Source of the DNA: Bradysia coprophila
Lineage: Eukaryota > Arthropoda > Insecta > Diptera > Sciaridae
Reading direction: 5' to 3'
DNA: 64,000 nt
Assembly (NCBI RefSeq): GCF_014529535.1
Contig: NC_050736.1
Coordinates: 1,736,001-1,800,000, forward strand
The notes under the pieces were generated by a model that was given only the letters and a program-made list of their open reading frames with translations, made no database searches and was not told the origin of the DNA. The stretch's first letter is position 1, and every line of letters starts with the position of its first letter. Shown here one piece after another: positions 13,356 through 24,030 of this stretch. Made by a program: the position numbers and the translations under genes.

Positions 13356-14772
13356 GAATTATTATATGTTTTCAGCGATTCACGACTGATTCATAGGGGT
13401 TTTCGAACTCTTCTACACTTTATCGACCAATCTGTCGCCGCAAAACGATATCTACATTCGAGGGAACATTTTTCATTCCACATTTGGTGCAATGGTCGTT
13501 AAATGTTTGACTAACATTATAAAACCAGTTTCAGTCAATTCGATTGATTACTGCATCCGATAAATCGATGGGTTTATTTCCCCCTCAATTTAAATTTATT
13601 CGAAACGGAAAACAATTTCTAATAAATTTGAGACTGTTCGTCTCATCTGAAAATGTATATCATGAATTTTGGCCATTTAGTTTGGCGTCATATCGATTTA
13701 ATGTTATGGAAAAGTTAACCGAAATGTTCGTTCCTTTGCCATTATCATACATGCAATACTGAAAAACCAAACAAAAAAATATCAAACCGAGAGGAAAAAC
13801 CTCATTTTCTTTTTACAGCACAGAATATAACATTCACTCTTAAATTGATATTGCCGGCTGAAATGAGAAATGGCATACGATTTCTTTTTCAAATATATCG
13901 ATATACTATGGACATTAAGTATCTAGTAATTTGATCATCTCGTCACTCGTCCCTATTATTGCGTAAAACAAGCCTACAGAACGTTTTATTCTTGCAAAGA
14001 AAAAAATCTGTAAAAAGCGTTAGGCGTACGTTTGTAAATAGTCGAAAGCACACAAAAGCTGATTTATTACTGATGAGTGTAAATAAGCGTCTTAAAACCA
14101 TATTAAACGATTAGATTTCAAACGATAGATGGTATCTCCCTTATTATTCATGTAAGTTAAAATAGGTAAAAGTAAAACACAATCAGTATCGGTATCACGG
14201 AGAAACGTTTCGTTTAGCATGTCTGTTTGTTGACAAGGGCAACCATATTATCCCTATTTTATTTTTTGACTAACAATTTTCTCTATATAATGGTGGATCA
14301 GGATATACACACCAACAGATTTTATACATATGAGATGACTTTATCTTTGAACCTATCGCAAATGCCTATAAAGTTGCGAAATATATTGGATTTAGGGTGA
14401 TTTAACAACTCATAAAATTGTTATCTCTCAAGGGAATTTAAAATTCTTTATTTTCATTGTTCGATAATAAGATGAAGTGAATGGGGGGATTGGCTGAACT
14501 AACAACAAAATGTTATGTATTTGAATTGAAACGAAACGTTAATTGCCGCATTTTTGCCTTAACTAAGGATCGTTTAAAATGAATCGTTTATTAGATAAGG
14601 AGATTTGTTTGAGGCGGCTTTTATAATTTTGTGGTGCTACTTAAACGTTGTTATAAACACCATTTTCACATCTTTTTTGACTTTTCATTTTATTGTGAAA
14701 GCAATTTTTGCAAGTATAAGGAGAAGAGTGATTATGAAAGCGAATCTGTGCATTCTACTCTGATCCGTAACA

Positions 14773-14878
14773 AAGTTCATCTGTTATCCCAACAGTAGTT
14801 CATCTGTTATCCCAACAGTAGTTCAACTGTTATCCGAAAAGCAGCTCATCTTTTATCCTAACAGCAAATCATCTGTTT
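14773..14878. repeat. Imperfect tandem repeat, unit about 26 bp
   Basis: Four units of the form AGTTCATCTGTTATCCCAAC with drift in the later units. The GTTCATCTGTTATC phrase also occurs alone at about 24119 and 33459, so it is a dispersed motif that has expanded here. Confidence 0.75.
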
Positions 14879-16691
14879 AGTTATTGACAGGGAAAAAAAA
14901 TGACCTTCCGTCTAACATGCTCTCAAATAAGAAAATGTAAATATGTTCAAACGCATGAAGTAATAGATTTATGTCAAACATCAGTGTTTATTTTGAACAA
15001 ATACAGATTTAGGCGTTGCATGATTAGACGATACTTATGTTGTGTTTAAAGGTTAAAATAATTGACAGACTTTAAGAAAGAATTCTTTTTGTTGTCAACC
15101 TATATCTCGTCGTCTAAACACAGACAGGGGTGAATTTTAGATCCATAATATTTTAGAAAAGTTTTTAATTAGTTCATCATTTTGACTCGTGGTGTTGAGA
15201 AACTTTGTGAACGCAACCAAGAGCCGAACGAGAATATTTTTATAAATATATTTCTTAATTTTCAATCGATTTGGACTGAAACAACTGTTCACATCGAGTT
15301 TTTCTTATTAAACATGAAATGGTGTATTCCTTACCCTCTTCCATAGAGCACATCATCTTTCCAATCGAATAAAAATCAATAATTGGCGAACAAAATCATT
15401 GTTCATAATAATATTTTGAACCTAACAGACACATTTACTGCACACACACTGTGAGTGGTCAAATGCATCTTCTGAAAACTACGTTTCGAACGGCGATTCA
15501 TTTTTATTATATTTGTGTTCTTCTCTCCTGGAAGACTGTATCCACAATTTTTTCTCCACATATCGATTCGCATTACATTATTTACGATCGAAAGATAGAT
15601 AATTTAAAAACAAAAAAATTTTATTTCACCACAATATGTCAGAAATTATTAAATTCTATGATTTATTGTTCAAATAAAAATTCGAATTGATAAATTCACA
15701 GTGATAATGATAATAATGTGGTCGATTTTATGGATTTTATGTATTATTATACGTAGGGCATGGCATGAGTTTGTTGAACAACGGGTTTTGTATGGATATT
15801 ATACGTATTAGGTATGTATTGGGGAGGGAACATAATAATCCTCGCCATTTGCCATTCCGTGGTGAGGGAAAAAAATATGTGTTTCTCCGCGCTGTTGATG
15901 GTTATAAAAAACCATGCAGTGCTATTATATGAGCTGCTTCGTGGTTAGCTTTTTTTTATTGAGGTATAGGTGTTTTGTGAGTGAAATAATGTGGTATATT
16001 GCGGTAGAATTTTAAAAAGGCTTTCGAAGTGTTTTTACAAATCGGTTCATTGTTACATTGTTATTAGAGGGGAAAAAAATTGATGAGGGATTGTTGTAGA
16101 ATCGATTGTTCACCGGCCTATTCAATTTTTTATGTTTTCAACACAAAAATGAAGTGTGTATTGTACATGTACATTGTACACGTATATATAAATTTGTCAA
16201 AAAAACACCCTAAAGCAACGAAACAAGCTATAATGTATTGCCAAATTGTAGCCGCTTTTGTATCACTCTCTACTGTAAAGTTCACTTTACAGTACAGTAA
16301 GTGACTGTCCGTAGCTCCATATATAACAGAACATTATGATACAGGTGAATATGGCAAGGATTAATAACTCGAGGCTACGCAAATATCACTGTAACGAGTG
16401 TCTGCGTAATATATGAAGAAAGTTATTTCCCAAATAAATTTTTTCTGTTCATGCATATCTCTACTCATATAAGAGAGTTTTATTTGTGCCATGTTCAATG
16501 ACCCGGCAAAAACTCTTTCAGAGCAAAGTTGGACGCACGCTACAGTCTATATGTGTGATAACTTCTAAAACAAGTGATATCGCTAGAGGTGACGCTGTCA
16601 GCGTCGTTACGCAAAATAAATTTCACAGCCAATTAATTGAAATTAGCAAAGTTTTATAGAGATTGGCTGACTACTTTCCTAGATAGCCCGT

Positions 16692-16731
16692 CGATAGATA
16701 GATATAGATAGATAGATAGATAGATAGATAG
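16692..16731. repeat. GATA microsatellite
   Basis: About ten GATA tetranucleotides with one GATATA interruption. GATA/GACA arrays are common in insect genomes. Confidence 0.9.
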
Positions 16732-17305
16732 AAACATACAGAGTAAGTTGAAAGATTTTGATTGTTTGGAAAAAGTCAATTTGGTGTATTTAGTTTGAAA
16801 AGTGACCAATTTCAAAACAATGTATCTCCGGTAATTTTAAAACTACACAGTCAAGTAATAGAATATGAAGTAGGTTTTGTGATGATATAGACCAAAGGGT
16901 AGACACTGAAATGTTCGGTTATACATAGTTGACGCGTCTCAAAAAAATTTATTCGTTGTTTTTTTCCGCTATCGCTCCGGACATGATAACATATAACGTT
17001 TGATTGTATTGGTGCAAATTGTCAACTTATCGACATAACAGTGTAGGACTTATAAACTATAGGTAAATAATGATGACGTTACGTCGTTACGCATATCACA
17101 CACTATGACAGCATTTATGTTCGGTATAATACCCTGAACAACATCATTAGTGTTGATATTCACGTATAATGCAATAAAACTATTTATCTTTTAGGGAGAA
17201 TCTGTTTATCTCAATATATCTGTTCTCTACTAATGAAATAGCTCAATACCCTTACTCATTACCCCCGGAAAATGAGTCATTACTTCACTGACATGAGCGT
17301 GAGTA

Positions 17306-17370
17306 ATAGTATATTACTTCCGAGGTTCCAAGTTGTGTATTTGATAAGTGGGGTGTTACAGCCCGACCCG
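17306..17370. repeat. Half copy of the fold-back element at 62458
   Basis: The block from TACTTCCGAGGTTCCAAG to TACAGCCCGACCCGAA is the reverse complement of the right arm of the hairpin at 62458-62562. Only one arm is kept here. Confidence 0.7.
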
Positions 17371-18065
17371 AATTTATTTACTCTAACCACACTCATGACT
17401 AATATCAAAGTAATTTCTATAATACCGAAATCAGCAGTTATCACCAAATTTTCTTTCACCCAAATAAAATAATTATTTCATCGAAATTCGGACGAAAAAA
17501 TGTATTGTTAAAAAAGCTTGTGCTCATCGCTGAGGAATGAGTTAAATGTTTTCGCAAAAAATCAACAAATCGCCTTTATCTCAAAACACACGATAAAATG
17601 TTTGATAAAGCGAACACCAATACCATTAGTATTTATTTTCTTCATTTGTTGTAGCAAAAAATTATTTTATTTTTTTAGTACAATAGCGTAAAGTACGTCC
17701 ACTCCAGTCTTTCATAAAGACGTAGGTTTTCCTTTAAGTGATTTTCCAAGTTGAAATTTTTCTTCTTCTAATTAAATCTTTTTGTTTCACTTAACTTTCA
17801 GATATATTTAATTGAGATCTGGATCTCTCGAATCTACACCTATAAAAATTTTGTCCAGCTCAGCTGTAGTCGTTGTACGAATGTACTGTACAAATTCGGG
17901 ACAAGTACATTATGTTAACGTAGCAGTAATATTTACAGTACAGCTGTATCAATGTACAGTTGGGCGAACATTGGTTGTCTCATCGAAAAATAAAAGTTGT
18001 ACAGAAAATATTATTCAGAGTTCATAAATTTTCATCTTTAAACTATTTAGTAAGTTTATTTACGT

Positions 18066-18165
18066 CAACTTATCAAAAAAAAAAAAAAAACTGCCGTCCG
18101 TGCGATTCGAACTCGGGACCTCCGACACTCCAGTCCACCACCTTACCCATGTCCCAACTCAGTAC
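18066..18165 (-). repeat. tRNA-like SINE head or tRNA pseudogene with Pol III-type T run
   Basis: On the minus strand there is a GGTGGTGGACTGGAGTGTC block followed by a GAGTTCGAATC box B-like motif, then GGCAG and about 17 T residues. Box A-like and box B-like spacing with a terminal T run fits a Pol III transcription unit. The T-arm and acceptor stem do not pair properly, so it is not a functional tRNA; a tRNA-derived SINE is the best reading. Confidence 0.4.
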
Positions 18166-19009
18166 TTGTGTTTGGAAGACATTATGGGAAAGCTATCCTA
18201 TAACATCGTACGTCTCCACTGTACTGTCTTGCTGAACATTAATGTTCAGTTGATCAGTATTGTGAAATTGAACTTTAAAAGTTCTCGTATTTTAATACTG
18301 TTGTGTGGTAATGTAATTTCCAAATGTTCAAGAAGGAAGTTTTTTTTCTGTAAATTATTTGTTAGGAAATTGTAAGACTTAAGTCTTCTTCTCCTATTCT
18401 ATAATTCTAAGAATAAATATTTTGAAAGATAAAGCTTCCGGCAGATGGGCTTTTGTCACATATTATTTAGACACCCAACAGTCTGACAGAAGCTTATTAA
18501 AATTAAGGGTAGCAACATAGTCAATTTTACTAATACGTCATTACTGTCTCGCTCAAAAGCGGTTAAAACGCAACTAGTACTACACATGTGTACGTCAAAT
18601 TTGTTATCCTTTGTTTGCAGACTTCAGTTTTTTCATTTCATGATTTTGTATGCGAATGAAAACTAAAAGTGAGAAATTTTTCTTAGGAAAAGCTGTTTAT
18701 TCATTTTTTTGAGCAAACTGTTTGAAAATGTGTTAAGAATCGATTTCGTGGATTTACGTAATCAGTGCCTTTTTCTCACAAGCATCGAGGCTGAGTTCTT
18801 TCGCCGGCTACATTTATGACAAAATTCGTGGAATAACGTGTGCTCCTTAAGTGCTAACTTTCGAACAGAAGAGAAAGATTGATATTTACGAATGTAAAAA
18901 AATAGGTTTATAGTGTAACAAAATCATTTACCAAGTCATTTATTAAAAAAATTTCTTGAGACTTCATTATTCAAATACGTTATTATTCAAAACTTGAATT
19001 TCTGAATTT

Positions 19010-19640
19010 AGTAGGGGGGCATTTCGTCAAAAAAAGTGATTTGCCTTCCTATGGATTTTATAAAAAATGTTTTGATGGGATTATTTTGAGTATTATTAGT
19101 AGTCAAAAAAACACAAATTAGAAAAATTCAAGGTCAACAAGGTTTTTTTTAACAAACAAAATTTCACCCGCCAATATAAAATCAGCGGTACAATAGAAAT
19201 GTGTATAAAATATTAAATTAATTAAACAACACGACATTTACGTGGAATCATCATCGAAAATTAAACTTTCGCGTACTTTGTTAACGTAGGTACTAGATTC
19301 GAAGAAGGAGAATCGTGCATCTTGTACTTACGTTAACAAAGCCCGCGAACGTTCATATTTCGGATTCCACGTAAGTGTCGCGTTATTTAATTAATTTTAT
19401 ATACAATCTCTGTTGAAAATCATGGAATGTCGCCGAAGAAACGGATTGTTTATATTGTACCGCCGATTTTATATTGGCGGTCGAAATTTTGTTTGTTAAA
19501 AAAACCTTGTTGATCCGCGACCTAAAAAATTTCTAATTAGTGTTTTTTTGACTACTAATAATAATACTCAAAATAATCCCATCAAAACATTTTCGCTAAT
19601 AATTTAGGATGGCTAGACACCAAATGCCCCTCTACTAATT
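19010..19640. mobile_element. Long fold-back element, about 0.6 kb
   Basis: The two halves are near mirror images. TAGTAGGGGGGCATTT at the left pairs with AAATGCCCCTCTACTA at the right. Further in, GATGGGATTATTTTGAGTA pairs with TACTCAAAATAATCCCATC, and CCGCCAATATAAAATC pairs with GATTTTATATTGGCGG. No coding capacity. The right terminus overlaps the start of the tandem duplication at 19621, and its end is copied again at 20832. Confidence 0.8.
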
Positions 19641-20047
19641 ACAAATAGTTCCTAAATTGTCTCGAAAGTTCGTGCAGTGTTTAGTCTCATTTGACATTAT
19701 GGAAGTTTTCACGACCACTACATTCAAACTGGCATTCATTCAGCTATAGTGTACATTGTCCATCTGAATGGTACTTTGAATCTGTCACAAATCATGTACT
19801 GCTCTGCTGTACAAATTCGGGACAAGTACATTTGTTAACGTAGCAGTATATTTGTTAACGTAACAGAACAGTAGTACATCTTAGATGTACATAGTACTGT
19901 CATTACGTTCAAAATTCAGCAATTACGTACAATATACAGATATGCTGAAAACTAATGTTCAGCTGTGTAGTAAAAAGAACTGCACGGGTACCATACCCAA
20001 ATATTTTTTTTATAGGTGTAGGCATCTATAATCTTTGAGGTTGTATT

Positions 20048-20615
20048 ATGAGTAGCGTTGTACGTAATGGATTTTCATTGCTTAATCGATTGATGGGGAA
20101 GAAAAGCAAAGATTGTGAGTAGAACAAGTTTTGATGTAAATATTTATCTGATTTTATTGGTTCAATTTTTGTCGAGCAGCTGAATTGTCAAGATCCACAG
20201 AAAATCTTGATGAATCAGTTACTTTTGAGCAGACATTAGAGATAACAATCTACTTACCTCGGGATCAATTGTATGTTGTCAGAGTTGGGGCCAAAACGAA
20301 ACTATGGCAACTATTAGAAATGGTTTGCACAAACCAATTTTTAGACAAAAACAAATTTGAATTTCGGCATGCAAGTAAGTTTTTTTTATTGTGCATAATC
20401 AACACGTTAATCGATTTTTCGTAGGTGATTCGTCGCAAGTGTACATTGACGATTTAATAATCGGCGAAGTAAGACTGCTTGAAATTCGTTTATCACTGAA
20501 TACTGACAGCCATCATGAACCCTATCCGAAATACCATACCAACAAAATTATCAAATTGGGTCCAAACAGTCAAGAATCGTTGTCGGCATCCGAATTTAAT
20601 AAGAATTCCGGGTGA
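20048..20615 (+). CDS. Cobl/ubiquitin-like domain protein, 5' exons, copy 1
   Basis: Three exons fit in phase: 20048-20114, 20180-20374 and 20425-20615, giving about 150 residues. The first encodes a basic start (MSSVVRNGFSLLNRLMGKKSKD, split here by position), the second begins with a serine-rich RSTENL segment and runs into a beta-grasp-like stretch (ITIYLPRDQLYVVRV, LWQLLEMVC), the third continues it (IIGEVRLLEIRL). This pattern resembles the ubiquitin-like region of cordon-bleu family actin regulators; the match is by eye and moderate. The TGA at 20613 may not be the true end: a donor at 20612 (GG before GTGATT) could join in phase to small exons at 20711-20732 and 20781-20810, the latter ending at a strong GTGAGT. 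The gene is therefore probably a 5' fragment of a longer one. An identical copy follows at 21259. Confidence 0.6.
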
Positions 20616-21258
20616 TTGCACACTGAGACTACACCATCGTATAGCTGAACAAGTTTGATCACAATTGAAGTTATTCAATTCACATGGAGATTTAGTAACT
20701 TCATATTTAGCTTACCAGCTTCACTCAAAAACGTGAGGTAATAGTTGTTTTTCTAACGCATGCTAAAATGCTTTTTTTAGCGAATGAGAGATTTCCAGCT
20801 CGAGCCGGAGGTGAGTGCCGGAATCGAATTCCAAATGCCCCTCTACTAATTACAAATAGTTCCTAAATTGTCTCGAAAGTTCGTGCAGTGTTTAGTCTCA
20901 TTTGACATTATGGAAGTTTTCACGACCACTACATTCAAACTGGCATTCATTCAGCTATAGTGTACATTGTCCATCTGAATGGTACTTTGAATCTGTCACA
21001 AATCATGTACTGCTCTGCTGTACAAATTCGGGACAAGTACATTTGTTAACGTAGCAGTATATTTGTTAACGTAACAGAACAGTAGTACATCTTAGATGTA
21101 CATAGTACTGTCATTACGTTCAAAATTCAGCAATTACGTACAATATACAGATATGCTGAAAACTAATGTTCAGCTGTGTAGTAAAAAGAACTGCACGGGT
21201 ACCATACCCAAATATTTTTTTTATAGGTGTAGGCATCTATAATCTTTGAGGTTGTATT

Positions 21259-21826
21259 ATGAGTAGCGTTGTACGTAATGGATTTTCATTGCTTAATCGA
21301 TTGATGGGGAAGAAAAGCAAAGATTGTGAGTAGAACAAGTTTTGATGTAAATATTTATCTGATTTTATTGGTTCAATTTTTGTCGAGCAGCTGAATTGTC
21401 AAGATCCACAGAAAATCTTGATGAATCAGTTACTTTTGAGCAGACATTAGAGATAACAATCTACTTACCTCGGGATCAATTGTATGTTGTCAGAGTTGGG
21501 GCCAAAACGAAACTATGGCAACTATTAGAAATGGTTTGCACAAACCAATTTTTAGACAAAAACAAATTTGAATTTCGGCATGCAAGTAAGTTTTTTTTAT
21601 TGTGCATAATCAACACGTTAATCGATTTTTCGTAGGTGATTCGTCGCAAGTGTACATTGACGATTTAATAATCGGCGAAGTAAGACTGCTTGAAATTCGT
21701 TTATCACTGAATACTGACAGCCATCATGAACCCTATCCGAAATACCATACCAACAAAATTATCAAATTGGGTCCAAACAGTCAAGAATCGTTGTCGGCAT
21801 CCGAATTTAATAAGAATTCCGGGTGA
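21259..21826 (+). CDS. Cobl/ubiquitin-like domain protein, 5' exons, copy 2
   Basis: Exact copy of the gene fragment at 20048-20615, shifted by 1211 bp: exons 21259-21325, 21391-21585 and 21636-21826. The possible continuation exons recur at 21922-21943 and 21992-22021, followed by GTGAGT at 22022. I could not identify a next exon in the following 8 kb. If the duplication is real, this is the copy that lies nearest any downstream exons, and copy 1 would be an extra promoter plus first exons. Confidence 0.6.
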
Positions 21827-22042
21827 TTGCACACTGAGACTACACCATCGTATAGCTGAACAAGTTTGATCACAATTGAAGTTATTCAATTCACATGGAG
21901 ATTTAGTAACTTCATATTTAGCTTACCAGCTTCACTCAAAAACGTGAGGTAATAGTTGTTTTTCTAACGCATGCTAAAATGCTTTTTTTAGCGAATGAGA
22001 GATTTCCAGCTCGAGCCGGAGGTGAGTGCCGGAATCGAATTC

Positions 22043-23709
22043 ACTAAAAAAAAGCCTTTTGGCATGCGCTAGGACCAACGTTTTTCCTAAGCGACATGAA
22101 AAATAGGCGCTAAGTATCGATATTTTAAAATATTTTAGGAAAAGTTAACTTTACCTCAAGTTGTTGAGTAAAATACCTTGCTTGGCAACAACTGGCGTAA
22201 ATGGTACTTCTTGTGTGTTTACAGACCTCAGCTACGCCTCGATAGGTAAATTTCACACAAAAGACGTGCAATTTCCAGCATTTGTTATATTGGTACGTTA
22301 TCGAGTAGCCTTATTTAACAATTGTGTGAAGCCGGTAAGCACGTAAGAAGTACCCATTTTTCCCATTGGTAAGTAATGTACTAATAACGCAATTGGATTG
22401 CAATCTCTGTAATACTGTTGTGTTTTCTCGTATTTTAATTTAAAATAAAAATCTTCATAATTTTGCCATGGTGAGCACAATTTTTTGTATTATATAATAT
22501 TCCGAATTTAAGTTGTTGGAATAGCCTAACTGAATTGTTTGATTGCAAAAAAGGTTGTCGTACGTCCTACGTGACTTTGTTTTTTATTTTCGGTTTTTCG
22601 TTCCGAAATAAATTCAACAACTCATAAAGAATTCTTACATCAACGCACACTTAATTCAAACATCCATTAAGCTTCCATTGTTAGTGCTTTTTTTTGGCAA
22701 ACGCAGCCCATGTGTTTTGTGTGGATAACTATATGAAACATTTTCTTATTAACATTTAATAGCTCCACATCAGATTTATATTTTTCTGTGCGCGATCAAT
22801 TAACTTTTTTTTATATATATTATGCTCTCTCGTGTACCCATAATGTTTTCTTATGAATTTCAATTTTAGATGTAAAATCGTTCTGCTCATAAATTAAAAT
22901 TCTATGCTTAATAGAGCTTATATGAAATAGCTTCACATTCACATTACTGGGTTCGTAGAGGATGTTATGCTATCCATATTATTATGTTGAATAAACTGAG
23001 GTAGCTACAGTTATTACAGGGCAAATGCACTTTAAAGCTCTGTATGGCTTTATTGACCATTAAAGTACGAAAATAAATGTTAAACTTCGGTCGTAAATTT
23101 TCCAAAAAGCTTATAAACACACATTTTTTTCGGTTCTCGTATATTATATTCAGCTGCAGTTATTTTTCGTCGTTGGCGATTTTTTTTTCTGCTTTATAAA
23201 ATTGTTAAGAGAACAAATTGAGAGAATAGTTTTTTGATGTGAAACGTACGATGGAAAATGTAACATAAAACAGTTGGTGCCATAATGATGACACAGCGGA
23301 GTGGAGAATACAAATTTATGGAAGTTTTTTTAAAACCATTATTACGATTTTAATTGTTACACAGAAAGTGGAGTTGTGCGAACGAGTATTAAGGTTTTAG
23401 GTTAAACAAAAAACAAAATAATTCAACAAGTGGCAGTATGGAACACTTTTGTTGATTAAAAAGAAATATATTGAAAATCAAATATATTATCCTTACATTG
23501 GACATCTACTTCTAGGTTTTCTAGGTTTTTATCTATCGCTACACCAAAATTAGTTTGATCAAATCCAAAAGAAATAATCGGTTACAGTCGAAGAAAAATA
23601 TATTTCGGTTTTCTCAACGAATACAATCCAAACGATGTTATTTAATCCACATGTGATTTACAAGTTATAATACATATACATACGTAAATATCGTATCATT
23701 GGTAATGCA
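22043..23709. other. No gene seen
   Basis: AT-rich sequence with only short frames (22161-22346 plus, 22298-22480 minus) that lack domains or splice context. Undetected small exons of the gene upstream are possible. Confidence 0.5.
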
Positions 23710-24030
23710 TGTGGGATTAGGCATGGGCGATAATTATCGACTTTTTTTTATCGAAAATTATCAAAGAAATATCGATAATTATTGATATTTTGATAATTAT
23801 CAAGATTATCGATAATTCGATATTTCGGTCCGAAAATCCGATATTTATCGATATATTCCGATATATCGGTATATTATCATGAATTTTCAGATAAATATCA
23901 AAATATCGATATTTTGATAATTATCGATAATTATTAAATTATCGATAACGATATGATTAATCGATTATCGATAATTTCTTTCGATTGATATTATCGATAA
24001 TTTTGAACGTCTCCCATCCCTATGTGGGAT
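23710..24030. mobile_element. hAT-type fold-back element made of TATCGATA motifs
   Basis: The element is 23718-24022 (305 bp), flanked by the 8-bp direct repeat TGTGGGAT (23710-23717 and 24023-24030). Ends are TAGGCATGGG at the left and the complement of TAGGGATGGG at the right. The interior is almost wholly built from ATTATCGATAAT-type units in both orientations. No coding capacity. The 8-bp duplication and the terminal sequence fit a hAT MITE. Confidence 0.85.

Larger units (their letters stand above)
12414..17300. other. No gene seen; simple repeats
   Basis: Short open frames at 12538-12819 and 13544-13762 were inspected and have no recognisable domain or splice context. The stretch contains the CACGTG array at 13308-13355, an imperfect 26-bp array at 14773-14878 and a GATA array at 16692-16731. 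Confidence 0.55.
17833..20025. mobile_element. Possible composite inverted-repeat element with nested insertions
   Basis: CTACACCTATAAAAA at 17833 pairs with TTTTTTATAGGTGTAG ending at 20025. Sub-terminal blocks also match: a segment with ACAAATTCGGGACAAGTACA occurs near 17889 and again near 19809. Inside lie a tRNA-like segment with a long T run (18070-18165) and a separate fold-back element (19010-19640). No target duplication was found, so the outer limits are tentative. Confidence 0.45.
19621..22042. repeat. Perfect tandem duplication, two units of 1211 bp
   Basis: Unit 1 is 19621-20831 and unit 2 is 20832-22042. I found no mismatch between them by eye, in exons, introns or flanks. Each unit starts inside the end of the fold-back element (CAAATGCCCC) and finishes at GAATCGAATTC. 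The identity means either a very recent duplication or an assembly duplication. Confidence 0.93.

Noticed and set aside
14773..14878. A CRISPR-like array.
   Set aside because: Units are contiguous, drift in sequence and have no spacers; the genome is eukaryotic.
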